Of a DNA stretch of 64,000 nt, positions 24,607-33,165 are shown one piece after another. Made by a program: the position numbers and the translations under genes. The notes under the pieces were generated by a model. That model saw nothing but the letters and a program-made list of their open reading frames with translations, made no database searches and was not told where the DNA came from. The stretch is from Candidatus Omnitrophota bacterium (GTDB lineage: Bacteria; Hinthialibacterota; Hinthialibacteria; OLB16). Position 1 is the first letter of the stretch, and the number at the start of each line of letters is the position of its first letter. Location of the stretch: NCBI GenBank assembly GCA_020632575.1, contig JACKFH010000003.1, forward strand, positions 124,001-188,000. Reading direction: 5' to 3'.

Positions 24607-26121
24607 TCATTCGATCCCTAACTTTTGCATTTTGCGGAGGAGGTTTCTACGGCTGACCCCGAGAAAGTTGGCGGTCTCGCCTCTTCGCCAGCGGTTCTTC
24701 TCCAGCGCCGAGAGGATCACTCCCTTCTCGATCTTCTGAATCTCCTGTTCGATGGCGTCTTGCATGGGCGTGCCGGTCTCGATGGCCTGGATCAGCGATG
24801 CGGTGTCGCGAAGAGCGCTTTCCAAAGGCCCCCCCGGAGTGGGGACTGTCAGATGCGCCGATCCGTTTTGCGATTCGTTGGAATGAAAGTCCACCGTCGA
24901 GGAAGCCGAGGTTCTCAGCATTTCCTCATCGCTAAAGTCGATCGGCAAATCGGCGGGTGACAAGATCTCTCCATGCGAGAGGATGACCGCCCGTGTGATA
25001 ACATTCTCCAGCTCGCGGACATTTCCCGGCCAGTTGTAGTTCATGAATTTCTCCATGACTTCCTTGGAAATGCCCCGGACCTCCTTGGCATACTGCGTGT
25101 TGGCCTGTTTGACAAAGTGATCGATCAGGATGGGGACATCGGCGCGTCGGTTCCGAAGGGGCGGGATGTAGAGCGGAATGACGTTCAATCGGAAAAACAG
25201 GTCTTCCCGGAACCGGCCCTTGGCAACCTCCTCGGAGAGATCCTTGTTGGTGGCGGCGATGATGCGCACATCCACTTTCACCGTTTTGTTTCCGCCCACT
25301 CGCTGGAACTCATTGTCCTGGAGAACGCGCAGCATCTTGGCCTGGAGCATGGAGTCCATGTCCCCGATTTCATCCAAGAACATGGTGCCGCCATTGGCGT
25401 GCTCGAACTTTCCGATCTTCTGAGCGTGCGCGCCGGTAAAGGCGCCGCGTTCATGGCCGAAGAGCTCGCTCTCCAACAATTCGCCGGGAATGGCGGCGCA
25501 ATTGATCGCGACGAAATTCTTGTTTCGGCGTTTGCTGTGGCGGTGCACAGCGGAGGCGACCAACTCCTTTCCGGTTCCGGACTCGCCCAAAACCAGAACG
25601 GTGACATCCTGCCCGGCGACCCTTTGAATCAGGTGAAACAGATCTCGCATCTCGGTGGTCGAACCGATGATCTGATCGAACCCGAGGGAGGCGTCCATGT
25701 GCCTTGACAAGATTTGAACGCGACGCCGGAGGGTTCTCTTTTCGAGGGCTCGACGCACCACCACACGGATTTCATCGACATCGAACGGTTTCGTGAAGTA
25801 GTCGTAAGCCCCCTCGCGAAGCGCCTCCATGGCCAGGTCCTTGGAACCGTAGGCGGTGACGAACAGAATCGGGACTTCAGCGTCCTGGCGTCTGATTGCC
25901 TTGAGAGTTTCCAATCCATCGAGGGTCGGCATTCGATAGTCGAGGATGACGAGATCGAATTTTTCGGGGCCGAATAAATCGACCGCCTCTTGGCCATCCG
26001 AAGCTTCTTCGATTTCGTAGCCCTCCTCCGCGAGGGTCTCCTTCATGGCGAATCGGATGCCGTCCTCGTCATCCGCGATGAGGATTCGAGGCAGAACATT
26101 CTTCTCGAGAGTTTCTTCCAT
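24607..26121 (-). CDS. Sigma-54-dependent response regulator, NtrC family
   Basis: The 504-residue protein has three domains: receiver with phospho-Asp61 (LVILDYRMPTLDGL), AAA+ sigma-54 activator with Walker A GESGTGKE (residues 179-186) and the sigma-54 loop GAFTGA (226-231), and a C-terminal Fis-type helix-turn-helix (RGETANFLGVSRRNLLRKMQ). A linker of about 70 residues separates the last two. It is 15 bp downstream of the histidine kinase gene, forming a two-component pair. It should activate sigma-54 promoters when phosphorylated; targets are unknown. Confidence 0.95.
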   Translation of the reverse strand: MEETLEKNVLPRILIADDEDGIRFAMKETLAEEGYEIEEASDGQEAVDLFGPEKFDLVILDYRMPTLDGLETLKAIRRQDAEVPILFVTAYGSKDLAMEALREGAYDYFTKPFDVDEIRVVVRRALEKRTLRRRVQILSRHMDASLGFDQIIGSTTEMRDLFHLIQRVAGQDVTVLVLGESGTGKELVASAVHRHSKRRNKNFVAINCAAIPGELLESELFGHERGAFTGAHAQKIGKFEHANGGTMFLDEIGDMDSMLQAKMLRVLQDNEFQRVGGNKTVKVDVRIIAATNKDLSEEVAKGRFREDLFFRLNVIPLYIPPLRNRRADVPILIDHFVKQANTQYAKEVRGISKEVMEKFMNYNWPGNVRELENVITRAVILSHGEILSPADLPIDFSDEEMLRTSASSTVDFHSNESQNGSAHLTVPTPGGPLESALRDTASLIQAIETGTPMQDAIEQEIQKIEKGVILSALEKNRWRRGETANFLGVSRRNLLRKMQKLGIE

Positions 26122-26136
26122 GATCCGCGTCCTTTC

Positions 26137-27627
26137 TTAACCCAACAAAGCAACCCCGGCGGCGGTTCTTGCCCGATCCGCGGGCCGCGGCGACTCGCGA
26201 CCCTCCAACTCCAAGGGGATCTGGACCGAAAAAGCGGTTCTATTGGCGCCGCTTCGGACAAAGATCTCGCCCCTGTGCGATCGGACGATCGAATCGCTGA
26301 TCGGCAGTCCGAGACCGGTTCCATTCTTTTTTGTGGTGTGAAACGGGAGAAAGAGATCCTCCATCTCCCCGGGGGGAATCGAACTTCCCAGGTTCTCCAC
26401 CTCGAAAATGACTTTGTCTTCTTTTTGTTTGGCGGTCACAGTCACCACCCCCTTCGATGGCGAGGCCTCGATTCCATTGATCAGAATGTTGATCAATGCC
26501 CGGGCGAGCAGTTTGGGCTGACAGGCGACCTCCAAGGCGGGGTCTTCGACCTGGAACTCCACAGCGACCTTCGCCTTCTTGGCGAGGTGACTGGTGGATT
26601 CGCCCACGGTTTTCAGAATTTCCTCCAAGGGGGTCACGGCGAAATCCTCTTCGGGAGGTTTGGTCAGCATCGCAAACCGATCGATGACTTGGTTGACCCG
26701 ATCGACCGCCTCCACAATCACCTTCGAGTACGATTTGAGTTTTTCGGCCGGCACCTGCTTATCGCCCGACATGATCTGGGCCAACCCGCGAATGGGGGTT
26801 AAGGGATTCCGAATTTCGTGGACGATGCCCGATGCCATGTGACGCAGAGAACTCGCTTTCTCGGCTCCCTCGATTCCCGAGGCGAAGGACTCGAGCCGGT
26901 TGTTGTCCATCACAGTCAGCACCATTCCCAAGGGAGCGTTTTCCTCATCCTGGACCCACACCATCCAAGCGGACATCTCCCTGCTCTCGCCATACTTGTC
27001 GGTCAATTTGACCTGTTTCCGGGGTAGGTCGACTTGGTCCCGAAAGGCCAGGGAGAGATGGCTGACCAGATCCGAAGATCTGCCCAGAACTTCCTTGAAG
27101 GGTTGTCCCTCATAGTTGCCGAGGGGGACATGGAAAAGCCGAGTGGCGTGGGGGTTCATCCATTCCACCCGTCCGCCCGAGTCGATCACCACCACACCGC
27201 TTGTGACCGACCCAAGGATCAATTGGGCCCGCCGGGGCAGGCTCTTTTCCACTTGCTCCAGGGCTCGGTTGAAGGCGTTCGCGAGAAAGGAGAGTTCGGA
27301 TTGGTGGTCCAGCTCCAGACGACCCTGAGGGCCCTGATCGGCGATCGCTTCCAGCTGCGATTGGACGTTACGGATGGGCAAAAGAATGATCCATGCCCAA
27401 CAAACACCGAAAAAACCGCCCACCACAGCCAGCACCCAGACCCATTTCCGCGAATCCTGTAAGACCTGCCACATGTTGGAGTTGCCGCTGTCCCAGCCAG
27501 TTTCAATGGTCATTAACAGAAAGAACCCTTGGGCTAAGCAGCCCAGAAAGAAGAAGATCGGCAGGGCCACCGCCAAGGGGAGGAGAAATGATCGGGAACG
27601 GGATTCTTCTGTCCACGTTTGAGCCAT
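26137..27627 (-). CDS. Sensor histidine kinase paired with the NtrC-type regulator
   Basis: The 496-residue kinase has two membrane segments (LLPLAVALPIFFFLGCLAQG and VWVLAVVGGFFGVCWAW), a HAMP-like linker, a PAS domain (ILGSVTSGVVVIDSGGRVEW, about residues 137-245), HisKA with His270 in GIVHEIRNPLTPIRG and an HATPase domain. The N box is intact (ALINILINGIEA) and G2 is GTGLGL; the G1 box reads VENLGSSIP, with Asn at the position often occupied by Asp, a variant seen in some active kinases. It is first in the operon with the response regulator. The periplasmic sensing loop is short. Confidence 0.93.
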   Translation of the reverse strand: MAQTWTEESRSRSFLLPLAVALPIFFFLGCLAQGFFLLMTIETGWDSGNSNMWQVLQDSRKWVWVLAVVGGFFGVCWAWIILLPIRNVQSQLEAIADQGPQGRLELDHQSELSFLANAFNRALEQVEKSLPRRAQLILGSVTSGVVVIDSGGRVEWMNPHATRLFHVPLGNYEGQPFKEVLGRSSDLVSHLSLAFRDQVDLPRKQVKLTDKYGESREMSAWMVWVQDEENAPLGMVLTVMDNNRLESFASGIEGAEKASSLRHMASGIVHEIRNPLTPIRGLAQIMSGDKQVPAEKLKSYSKVIVEAVDRVNQVIDRFAMLTKPPEEDFAVTPLEEILKTVGESTSHLAKKAKVAVEFQVEDPALEVACQPKLLARALINILINGIEASPSKGVVTVTAKQKEDKVIFEVENLGSSIPPGEMEDLFLPFHTTKKNGTGLGLPISDSIVRSHRGEIFVRSGANRTAFSVQIPLELEGRESPRPADRARTAAGVALLG

Positions 27628-27653
27628 CGTGTGCGCCTTTAATCCGAAATAGA

Positions 27654-27681
27654 TGACTTATCATTGATATCATGATAGTCA
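27654..27681. promoter_or_regulatory. Operator-like dyad upstream of the two-component operon
   Basis: TGACTTATCAT (27654-27664) and ATGATAGTCA (27672-27681) form a 10-bp dyad with one inserted T, centred 40 bp upstream of the kinase start. The core TATCATGATA (27668-27677) is itself a perfect palindrome. The 245-bp divergent gap is AT-rich. A TTGACT-like -35 for the leftward operon overlaps the dyad, but no convincing -10 was found. Confidence 0.4.
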
Positions 27682-27810
27682 AGAACACAAAAGTCAATGG
27701 TTTCACCATTAAGACGCGAAAAATAGTACTTAGTCGTTTTGTCAATCTGGCAAAATTACAGATTCTTCGCCTTCACAAAAACGTCCATTCGGGGTATTTT
27801 AGAAAAAAGT

Positions 27811-27841
27811 GTGAAAAAAAACGCCGATGGCTCGTTATAAT
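27811..27841 (+). promoter_or_regulatory. Possible promoter of the PIN/TRAM gene
   Basis: A consensus TATAAT lies at 27836-27841; the best -35 is GTGAAA (27811-27816) with a long 19-bp spacer. The implied leader would be about 25 nt, containing GGAAGG. Confidence 0.35.
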
Positions 27842-27872
27842 GAGAGAGCCGAAAGGAAGGCGGCGGGTTCTC

Positions 27873-28961
27873 ATGTCTTTTATTTATACAGCTCGAGCAC
27901 TCTTTATTTTTCTCGCGACCGTTTTCGCAGGGTCGATGACTTACTTTTTCCCCGGGTTAAGGGGAGACGCCCTTGTGTGGGCCGGATTCGGGTTGGCGGT
28001 TTCCGGGTTCATTGTCCTGATCGAAAGTCTCATTCGCGAGGTTTATCCCAAGACCCTGTTGGTGGGCGTCCTTGGCCTGTGGATCGGCCTGATTACGGCG
28101 ACTTTGGTTTCGAAAGCCGTCCCGGAAACCAGTTACATTCCCGAGGCGCAACGGATCACCTACGCGGTGGCGATGCATCTCTTTCTGGGCTATCTGGGGG
28201 CGGTGATCGCGCTACGGTTTGTCGAACGGATCGATCTCTCGTCCTCGCATTTGATCACCGCCGACGATCCCCGCCTGAAAGGGTGCAAGATTCTCGACAC
28301 CTCGGTCCTCATCGACGGCCGTCTATTGGATATGGTGAAGACCGGGTTCCTGGATGGCATCTACATTCTTCCCAAGTTCGTTTTGGACGAACTTCAAAAC
28401 ATCGCCGATTCCCCCGATCCATCGCGCCGGCAACGCGGGCGCAGGGGGCTCGACACAGTTCGGGCGCTCAAGGACACCGACATGATCATGGAGATTTCCG
28501 AAAAGGATTATCCCCATATTCAAGCGGTCGACGCGAAATTGATTCAGTGCGCCAAGGATCTGGAGGGGAGAATCGTGACCAACGATTTCAACCTCAACAA
28601 AGTGGCCGAGATCAACAACATCCCGGTGTTGAATATCAACGACCTCTCCAACGCTCTCAAACCGGTCATCCTGCCAGGGGAGACTCTGACTCTGACCCTA
28701 TTGAAATCCGGAAAAGAGCCGGGGCAGGGGATCGGTTATTTGGACGACGGCACCATGGTGGTTGTCGAGGACGGCATCGCTCGTTTGCGCGATGAAGTGG
28801 ATGTCACGGTGACCAGCATGCTCCAGACTCAGGCCGGTCGAATGATCTTCGGCAGACTCGCCGATTCCGAGGAAGCGCCGCGCAGGGAGCGCGAATCCGA
28901 GGAGTCCGACCGCAAGGAGAGTGCGCGAAAAGTGGTCGACCTCGAACTGAAGAAGAAATAA
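27873..28961 (+). CDS. PIN/TRAM-domain integral membrane protein (YacL-like)
   Basis: The 362-residue protein has four membrane segments in the first 150 residues (ALFIFLATVFAGSMTYFF, AGFGLAVSGFIVLIE, TLLVGVLGLWIGLITAT, VAMHLFLGYLGAVIAL), then a PIN domain (CKILDTSVLIDGRLLDM, VLDELQNIADS, VDAKLIQCAKDL, RIVTNDFNLNKVAE) and a TRAM domain (GQGIGYLDDGTMVVVEDG). This is the YacL/PilT-N architecture of Firmicutes and many other phyla, a putative membrane-bound RNase; it is not a VapC toxin. The charged tail (about 35 residues) is low-complexity. ATG 27873 is chosen over in-frame starts further upstream because the N-terminal membrane helix begins right after it. Confidence 0.88.
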   Translation: MSFIYTARALFIFLATVFAGSMTYFFPGLRGDALVWAGFGLAVSGFIVLIESLIREVYPKTLLVGVLGLWIGLITATLVSKAVPETSYIPEAQRITYAVAMHLFLGYLGAVIALRFVERIDLSSSHLITADDPRLKGCKILDTSVLIDGRLLDMVKTGFLDGIYILPKFVLDELQNIADSPDPSRRQRGRRGLDTVRALKDTDMIMEISEKDYPHIQAVDAKLIQCAKDLEGRIVTNDFNLNKVAEINNIPVLNINDLSNALKPVILPGETLTLTLLKSGKEPGQGIGYLDDGTMVVVEDGIARLRDEVDVTVTSMLQTQAGRMIFGRLADSEEAPRRERESEESDRKESARKVVDLELKKK

Positions 28962-29004
28962 GTCTCTCTTCCCAATCCGGGTTCCTCTGATACCTTCCGC
29001 TTCG

Positions 29005-30396
29005 ATGGAAGAATACCTTTTTCGCCAAGACACGATTGCGGCGCCCTCCACCCCCGCCGGGCGTGGGGCTGTTGCCGTTGTCCGCGTATCCGGTCCGGAC
29101 ACATTGAAAATTCTTCACCCCCTCTGGTTGGGCAGGGATCTCAAAACGCTCGTTCCACAACGCTTCTCGCTCGGTCGAATCAAAACCTCGAACGGAGAAC
29201 TTATCGACGAAGTCCTACTGGTCCGGATGGTCGCTCCCCATTCCTACACAGGGGAGGAGATGGCGGAGATTCATTGTCATGGAAACCCTCATCTGGTGAA
29301 GGCGCTGCTTGCGGAGTTGTATCGGCAAGGCGCCCGCGGGGCAGAGCCCGGCGAGTTTACCTTCCGAGCCTTTCGCAACGGTCGTATGAGCCTGGTGCAG
29401 GCCGAGTCGGTAGCCGCGCTGATCGACGCCAAGGGCGATTGGGCTCGCAAGAATGCCCTCAATGTGTTGGCCGAGGATGGGGACAAATGGGTGCGGGATC
29501 TGTTGGACGATCTCCTGGCGATTTGGGTTCCGGTCGAGGCGGACCTTGAATTTCCAACCGACGACCTCGACTCGTTGAACCTCGAAGATCTATTGCCGCC
29601 GCTTAACCAACTGCTCGGTCGGATGATTCGACTACGAGAGAAGGCAATCCGGTTCTCGAAGCTTCAGGAGGGCTACCGTGTCGTTATCGCGGGGGAACCG
29701 AACGCGGGGAAATCAAGTCTGCTCAATGCCCTGCTCGGCTACCAGCGAGCGATGGTGACCGACATCCCCGGCACGACTCGGGACACTCTGGAGGAGGTGT
29801 TCGAAATCGAGGGTATCCCCATCCGCCTGATCGACACCGCGGGTTTGGGGGAGGCGAAGGACGAACTCGACGCCAAGGGGATGGAACGCAGCCGGGAGGC
29901 CCTCGCCCGAGCGGACCTGGCGGTCGTGGTGATCGACGCTTCCCTTCATTCCTGCCCCGAGGGGGAGTTGACCTATCGAGATTACCTTCCCGCCATCCCC
30001 GAGGAATTCGAGGCCCCGGTTTTGTATGTCGCCAACAAGGCGGATCTGATTGAAGAGACTTCTCCATGGCGCGGATCCGAGGATGCGATCCTGGTCTCCG
30101 CTCTGGCCGAAACCGGACTGAAGAACCTCCTGAAAAAGATTTCGGAAACCCTCACCGAATCGGGTGGGGTGGACCTCGACGAGCGCCTCATGCTCAACGA
30201 CCGTCAGGAGCGGACCCTAAGTCGAGCCATCGAAGCGATCGTGAAATCGATCGAAAACATTGACACCGGCGCGAACCAGGATCTGGTGGCGACCGATCTC
30301 GCCGAGGCCAAGAGCGCGCTGGAGGAACTTTCGGGGAAGACGATTCAAATCGATTTGATGGGGGAGATTTTCGGGAAGTTTTGTATTGGGAAGTGA
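29005..30396 (+). CDS. mnmE: tRNA uridine-5-carboxymethylaminomethyl(34) synthesis GTPase
   Basis: With MnmG it makes the 5-carboxymethylaminomethyl modification at wobble U34 of tRNA. The 463-residue protein has the folate-binding N-terminal domain (TIAAPSTPAGRGAVAVVRVS, MAEIHCHGNPHL), the helical domain, an inserted G domain with P-loop AGEPNAGKSSLL (residues 229-240), G3 DTAGLGEA and G4 NKAD, and the C-terminal catalytic motif FCIGK. Full length. Preceded by the PIN/TRAM gene with 43 bp between; mnmG is not in the window. Confidence 0.96.
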   Translation: MEEYLFRQDTIAAPSTPAGRGAVAVVRVSGPDTLKILHPLWLGRDLKTLVPQRFSLGRIKTSNGELIDEVLLVRMVAPHSYTGEEMAEIHCHGNPHLVKALLAELYRQGARGAEPGEFTFRAFRNGRMSLVQAESVAALIDAKGDWARKNALNVLAEDGDKWVRDLLDDLLAIWVPVEADLEFPTDDLDSLNLEDLLPPLNQLLGRMIRLREKAIRFSKLQEGYRVVIAGEPNAGKSSLLNALLGYQRAMVTDIPGTTRDTLEEVFEIEGIPIRLIDTAGLGEAKDELDAKGMERSREALARADLAVVVIDASLHSCPEGELTYRDYLPAIPEEFEAPVLYVANKADLIEETSPWRGSEDAILVSALAETGLKNLLKKISETLTESGGVDLDERLMLNDRQERTLSRAIEAIVKSIENIDTGANQDLVATDLAEAKSALEELSGKTIQIDLMGEIFGKFCIGK

Positions 30397-30478
30397 GTTT
30401 GAAGAAATCGATGGGCTTTCTACGCATCTTCTCCTATAATACTTCATTCAAAACATCCTTTAGGTGATGGAATCAGAA

Positions 30479-30619
30479 ATGAAGTGTCTGCATAGACTCC
30501 TTCTCCTTTCCCTGGTGGCCGTGATGGGTTGCAGTTATCCACCCTGGAAGCACCAATACAAAGGCGAAGGCGATGATAACATCAAGTCGTCAATGGAACA
30601 TCTGTTCGGAATGGATTGA
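30479..30619 (+). CDS. Predicted small lipoprotein (46 residues)
   Basis: This short frame begins MKCLHRLLLLSLVAVMGCSY: a basic N-terminus, a hydrophobic core and a lipobox (VMGC, Cys at residue 18), followed by 28 polar residues. A TATAAT hexamer at 30435-30440 lies upstream, without a clear -35, and an AGGTG site precedes the ATG. Its 3' end overlaps the convergent PIN-toxin gene by 38 bp. It may be a real small envelope lipoprotein or the remnant of a longer gene truncated by arrival of the toxin-antitoxin pair. Confidence 0.4.
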   Translation: MKCLHRLLLLSLVAVMGCSYPPWKHQYKGEGDDNIKSSMEHLFGMD

Positions 30620-31013
30620 GAATAGTCAGATTATCATCAATGACTTGACCATGTTGAAAGTCTTCGGAGAAGAGTGTACCGCATCCGGCATTCAAGGCCG
30701 AAGCAAGAATCAAACTGTCAAAGTGCCCATACTTGTATCTCTGCCCCAGCTTCCACGCAAGTCGGATTTCCGGAAGCCCAATGTCGGTCACATTAACCAG
30801 ACTGAGGATGTCTTCCAGAGTGGACTCCACTTCTTCTCGCGGCTTCATACCCTTCCGTATCATGACGTGGCTGCATTCGTTAATGACTTGCGTCGAGATT
30901 ACGGATGAGTCATTTAAGAAAGTCCAAGCCACCTCTCTTTTCTCAGCTTCATCTCCCAAGGCATACAAGAGGATATTGCTGTCCAAGAAAACGGGTTTCT
31001 CATCCTCTGGCAT
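30582..31013 (-). CDS. PIN-domain toxin of a type II toxin-antitoxin pair
   Basis: The frame is open to 31121, but ATG 31013 gives the normal N-terminus (KPVFLDSNILLYAL); it overlaps the end of the upstream antitoxin by 14 nt. The 143-residue PIN domain has acidic residues Asp11, Glu46 (VINECSHVM), Asp99 (GHFDSLILASAL) and Glu117/Asp118 (LFSEDFQHG). It belongs to the VapC-like group that pairs with DUF2281-type antitoxins. A nuclease acting on tRNA or other RNA is expected from the family. Confidence 0.85.
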   Translation of the reverse strand: MPEDEKPVFLDSNILLYALGDEAEKREVAWTFLNDSSVISTQVINECSHVMIRKGMKPREEVESTLEDILSLVNVTDIGLPEIRLAWKLGQRYKYGHFDSLILASALNAGCGTLFSEDFQHGQVIDDNLTILNPFRTDVPLTT

Positions 31014-31221
31014 TGTCGTAGAAATCCTGGCGACTGGAGATGGGCTTTCCCCCCCACGAAATCCGAACCCTGGAGAGTCGCTCTCGCGCCTCGGTCTGGC
31101 GAGATGCGAGGACATCGGCATCTGTTCGAGCCTTTAGCGACTCGATAAATTGGATGACCTTTCGTGCCTGGTCCTCGGGTAGTTCCAGACTTTCCGCAAA
31201 AATCTGCTCTGCCAGTGTCAT
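31000..31221 (-). CDS. DUF2281-like antitoxin
   Basis: The 73-residue protein starts with AEQIFAESLELPEDQARKVI, typical of the short antitoxins paired with PIN toxins, and has a charged C-terminal tail ending DFYDNARG that would contact the toxin. Its 3' end overlaps the PIN toxin start by 14 nt, so translation is probably coupled. CATAAT is seen upstream (near 31254) as a possible -10, without a convincing -35. Confidence 0.75.
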   Translation of the reverse strand: MTLAEQIFAESLELPEDQARKVIQFIESLKARTDADVLASRQTEARERLSRVRISWGGKPISSRQDFYDNARG

Positions 31222-31313
31222 TGTCTTTTTTCCCTTCCGCGAGAACGATTTGCTTCAGTGTCTATTATGGTAACGCAGGTAAGAGGATTTGTTAGGGATA
31301 AAAGAATTCCCCC

Positions 31314-31766
31314 TCACCCCACCTCCATCTCCATCCGTATGTCCGCCCTCTTATAAAAGGGATCCTGCCCGATATGCGTCGTTTTAAACCCGACCGCCTC
31401 ATAGAGGTGCAGCGCCGGTTTGAGGGTGGTGTTGGAGACGAGGTAAACTTTCTTCGCGCCGAGGGTCTTGGCCTTTTCGAGGGCGTAGTTGAGGACTTGG
31501 CGACCGTAGCCTTTTCCGCGGGCCGATTTCTTGGTGGCCATCCGGGCCAGCTCGTACTCGGTTTCGGATTTCTTGAACAAGGCGCAGACCGAGACCACCT
31601 CATCTCCCTCGGTCAGTGTGAAGATGGACCCGCCATTCCGCACCACCGAACTGGGATCGCGAGCCAGCTCCAGGTCGATCGGTTCCAACTCGAAATACTC
31701 TTGGATCCAATCCTGGTTCAGGGCGATGAAGGCGGGGTAGTGGTCCGGATCGTTCTCATGAATCAT
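31314..31766 (-). CDS. GNAT-family N-acetyltransferase
   Basis: The 150-residue protein shows GNAT motif A (ELARMATKKSARGKGYGRQV, with the acetyl-CoA loop R-x-K-G-x-G) and motif B (TLKPALHLYEAVGFKTT). Start ATG 31766 overlaps the TGA of the upstream TIM-barrel gene (ATGA), indicating translational coupling; the longer open frame upstream lies within that gene. Substrate unknown. Confidence 0.88.
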   Translation of the reverse strand: MIHENDPDHYPAFIALNQDWIQEYFELEPIDLELARDPSSVVRNGGSIFTLTEGDEVVSVCALFKKSETEYELARMATKKSARGKGYGRQVLNYALEKAKTLGAKKVYLVSNTTLKPALHLYEAVGFKTTHIGQDPFYKRADIRMEMEVG

Positions 31767-32668
31767 CCAATCAGGGCTTTCAGTTGCTTCAAATAACCCG
31801 GAATCGCGGTTCGAGCATCTTCGGCCGCTTCGTATTCCAGGGCGACGAACCCTCGATAGCCGACTCCGCGAAGGATTTTGACGATACGCTCCAAGTCGGC
31901 CGGTTGTTTCTCTTGCCCCTCCGGTTTGACCTCCACTTTCACCTGGACCGTGATTGCGTAGGGCGCCGCTTGTTGGAGTTCTTGATAGGGGTCGGCTGAA
32001 TGAAAATTGCCGGTGTCGAGGTTGACTCCGAACCATTCCGAATCGATTTCGCGGACAATCGCCAGCAGCTGATCGGCGTTCGAGACAATCCCCCCATGGT
32101 TCTCCAGCGCCAGGAAGACTCCCTTTTCCGCGGCATACTCCAATGATTCGTTAATGCACTCGATCGCGAACCCTCGCGCCTCCTCCTCGTTCGAACCTTT
32201 TTGGATCTTGCCCGCGAAGATCCGGATGCACGGGGCCCCCATCTCGGAGGCGTGATCGATCCATTTCCGGGTCAGCGCGAGTTCCTTATCTCTGTCGGGC
32301 CCTTTGGGGTGGGTGAAGACATTCCCGATGGCGGTTCCCGAAACGGTCAATCCCATCAGGAAGGCTTTCCGACGGTATTCCAAGAAATAGTTACGATCGG
32401 CATCCTCAGGGAAGTAATACGAGGTCGGCTCGATCGCCCCGAGACCGTTCTCGGCGGCAAATTGCATGAACTCCTCGGAAATGGTCATGATCGGCGGTTC
32501 GGCCTTGAACTCTTTTCGGAAGGAGTAGCCCGCCAGGCTCAATTTCATCCCGGAGGGACCCTCCCGATGAATCGGTTCAATCGCCTCGGACCGCGATCCG
32601 AAAGCCAGGGATGACGCGGCGGCGGTCCCGACCGCCGTGCTGATGAAACTTCTGCGATTCGATTTCAT
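31763..32668 (-). CDS. Tat-exported sugar phosphate isomerase/epimerase-like TIM barrel
   Basis: The 301-residue protein carries a twin-arginine signal (NRRSFISTAVGTAAASSLAF) and an AP-endonuclease-2-type TIM barrel. Visible barrel features include LSLAGYSFRKEF, NGLGAIEPTSYYF, GAPCIRIFAGK, FLALENHGGIVSNADQLL, WFGVNLDTGNFHSADPY, AITVQVKVEV and GYRGFVALEYEAAED, with metal-ligand candidates Glu, Asp and His at the usual strand ends. Exported members are abundant in PVC bacteria and are thought to act on carbohydrates; substrate unknown. Cotranslated with the GNAT gene. Confidence 0.88.
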   Translation of the reverse strand: MKSNRRSFISTAVGTAAASSLAFGSRSEAIEPIHREGPSGMKLSLAGYSFRKEFKAEPPIMTISEEFMQFAAENGLGAIEPTSYYFPEDADRNYFLEYRRKAFLMGLTVSGTAIGNVFTHPKGPDRDKELALTRKWIDHASEMGAPCIRIFAGKIQKGSNEEEARGFAIECINESLEYAAEKGVFLALENHGGIVSNADQLLAIVREIDSEWFGVNLDTGNFHSADPYQELQQAAPYAITVQVKVEVKPEGQEKQPADLERIVKILRGVGYRGFVALEYEAAEDARTAIPGYLKQLKALIG

Positions 32669-32808
32669 GGTAGGTTTCCATCTCCGTTTCGTTTACAATT
32701 AAGAGTTGGGTGAGGCTCGCGGCCGTCACCGCATGGCCATGAACCGGACCCTTCTTCTCCCCCAAGGTAGTGACGGGTCGAAAACTCTTCAAGTGGGTGT
32801 CGAAACAG

Positions 32809-33162
32809 ATGACAGGGAACACGACCAACTCGATACATGAGATGGCCAAAGACGATCCAATGATTGGAAAAATGGTGGAGGTGCATCTCCTTAACGACAA
32901 GCGGTTCCTGGGAAAGGTGCGTCGACGGGACCGGGATGGGGTCACGCTCTACTGCATTCCCCTTTCCATGATCGACACGCTTCCTCAGGGGTCGAGTGTC
33001 AAAGACCAATTGGGCGAGATCCTGAGCACCATTTTTTTCCCCTATGTCAACATCGAATACATTGACATTGGCGGAGAGCCGGTCGGTTTCGATAGCCTGT
33101 TTTCCCAAGCCTTCGACAACGAACCGCTAGAATCTCTTTTCGAGTATCCGGAGTCCCCTTAA
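32809..33162 (+). CDS. Sm-like (LSm/Hfq-fold) small protein
   Basis: The 117-residue product contains a putative Sm-like barrel: MIGKMVEVHLLNDKRFLGKV and RRRDRDGVTLYCIPLS correspond to the Sm1-type strands, and FFPYVNIEYIDIGG to the closing strands. A C-terminal extension (FDSLFSQAFDNEPLESLFEY) is acidic. Not a recognised named family. The frame is open from GTG 32770; ATG 32809 and ATG 32842 are both possible, and no ribosome site is decisive. It begins a three-gene rightward set with a membrane protein and a GH3-like enzyme. Confidence 0.55.
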   Translation: MTGNTTNSIHEMAKDDPMIGKMVEVHLLNDKRFLGKVRRRDRDGVTLYCIPLSMIDTLPQGSSVKDQLGEILSTIFFPYVNIEYIDIGGEPVGFDSLFSQAFDNEPLESLFEYPESP

Positions 33163-33165
33163 CCG

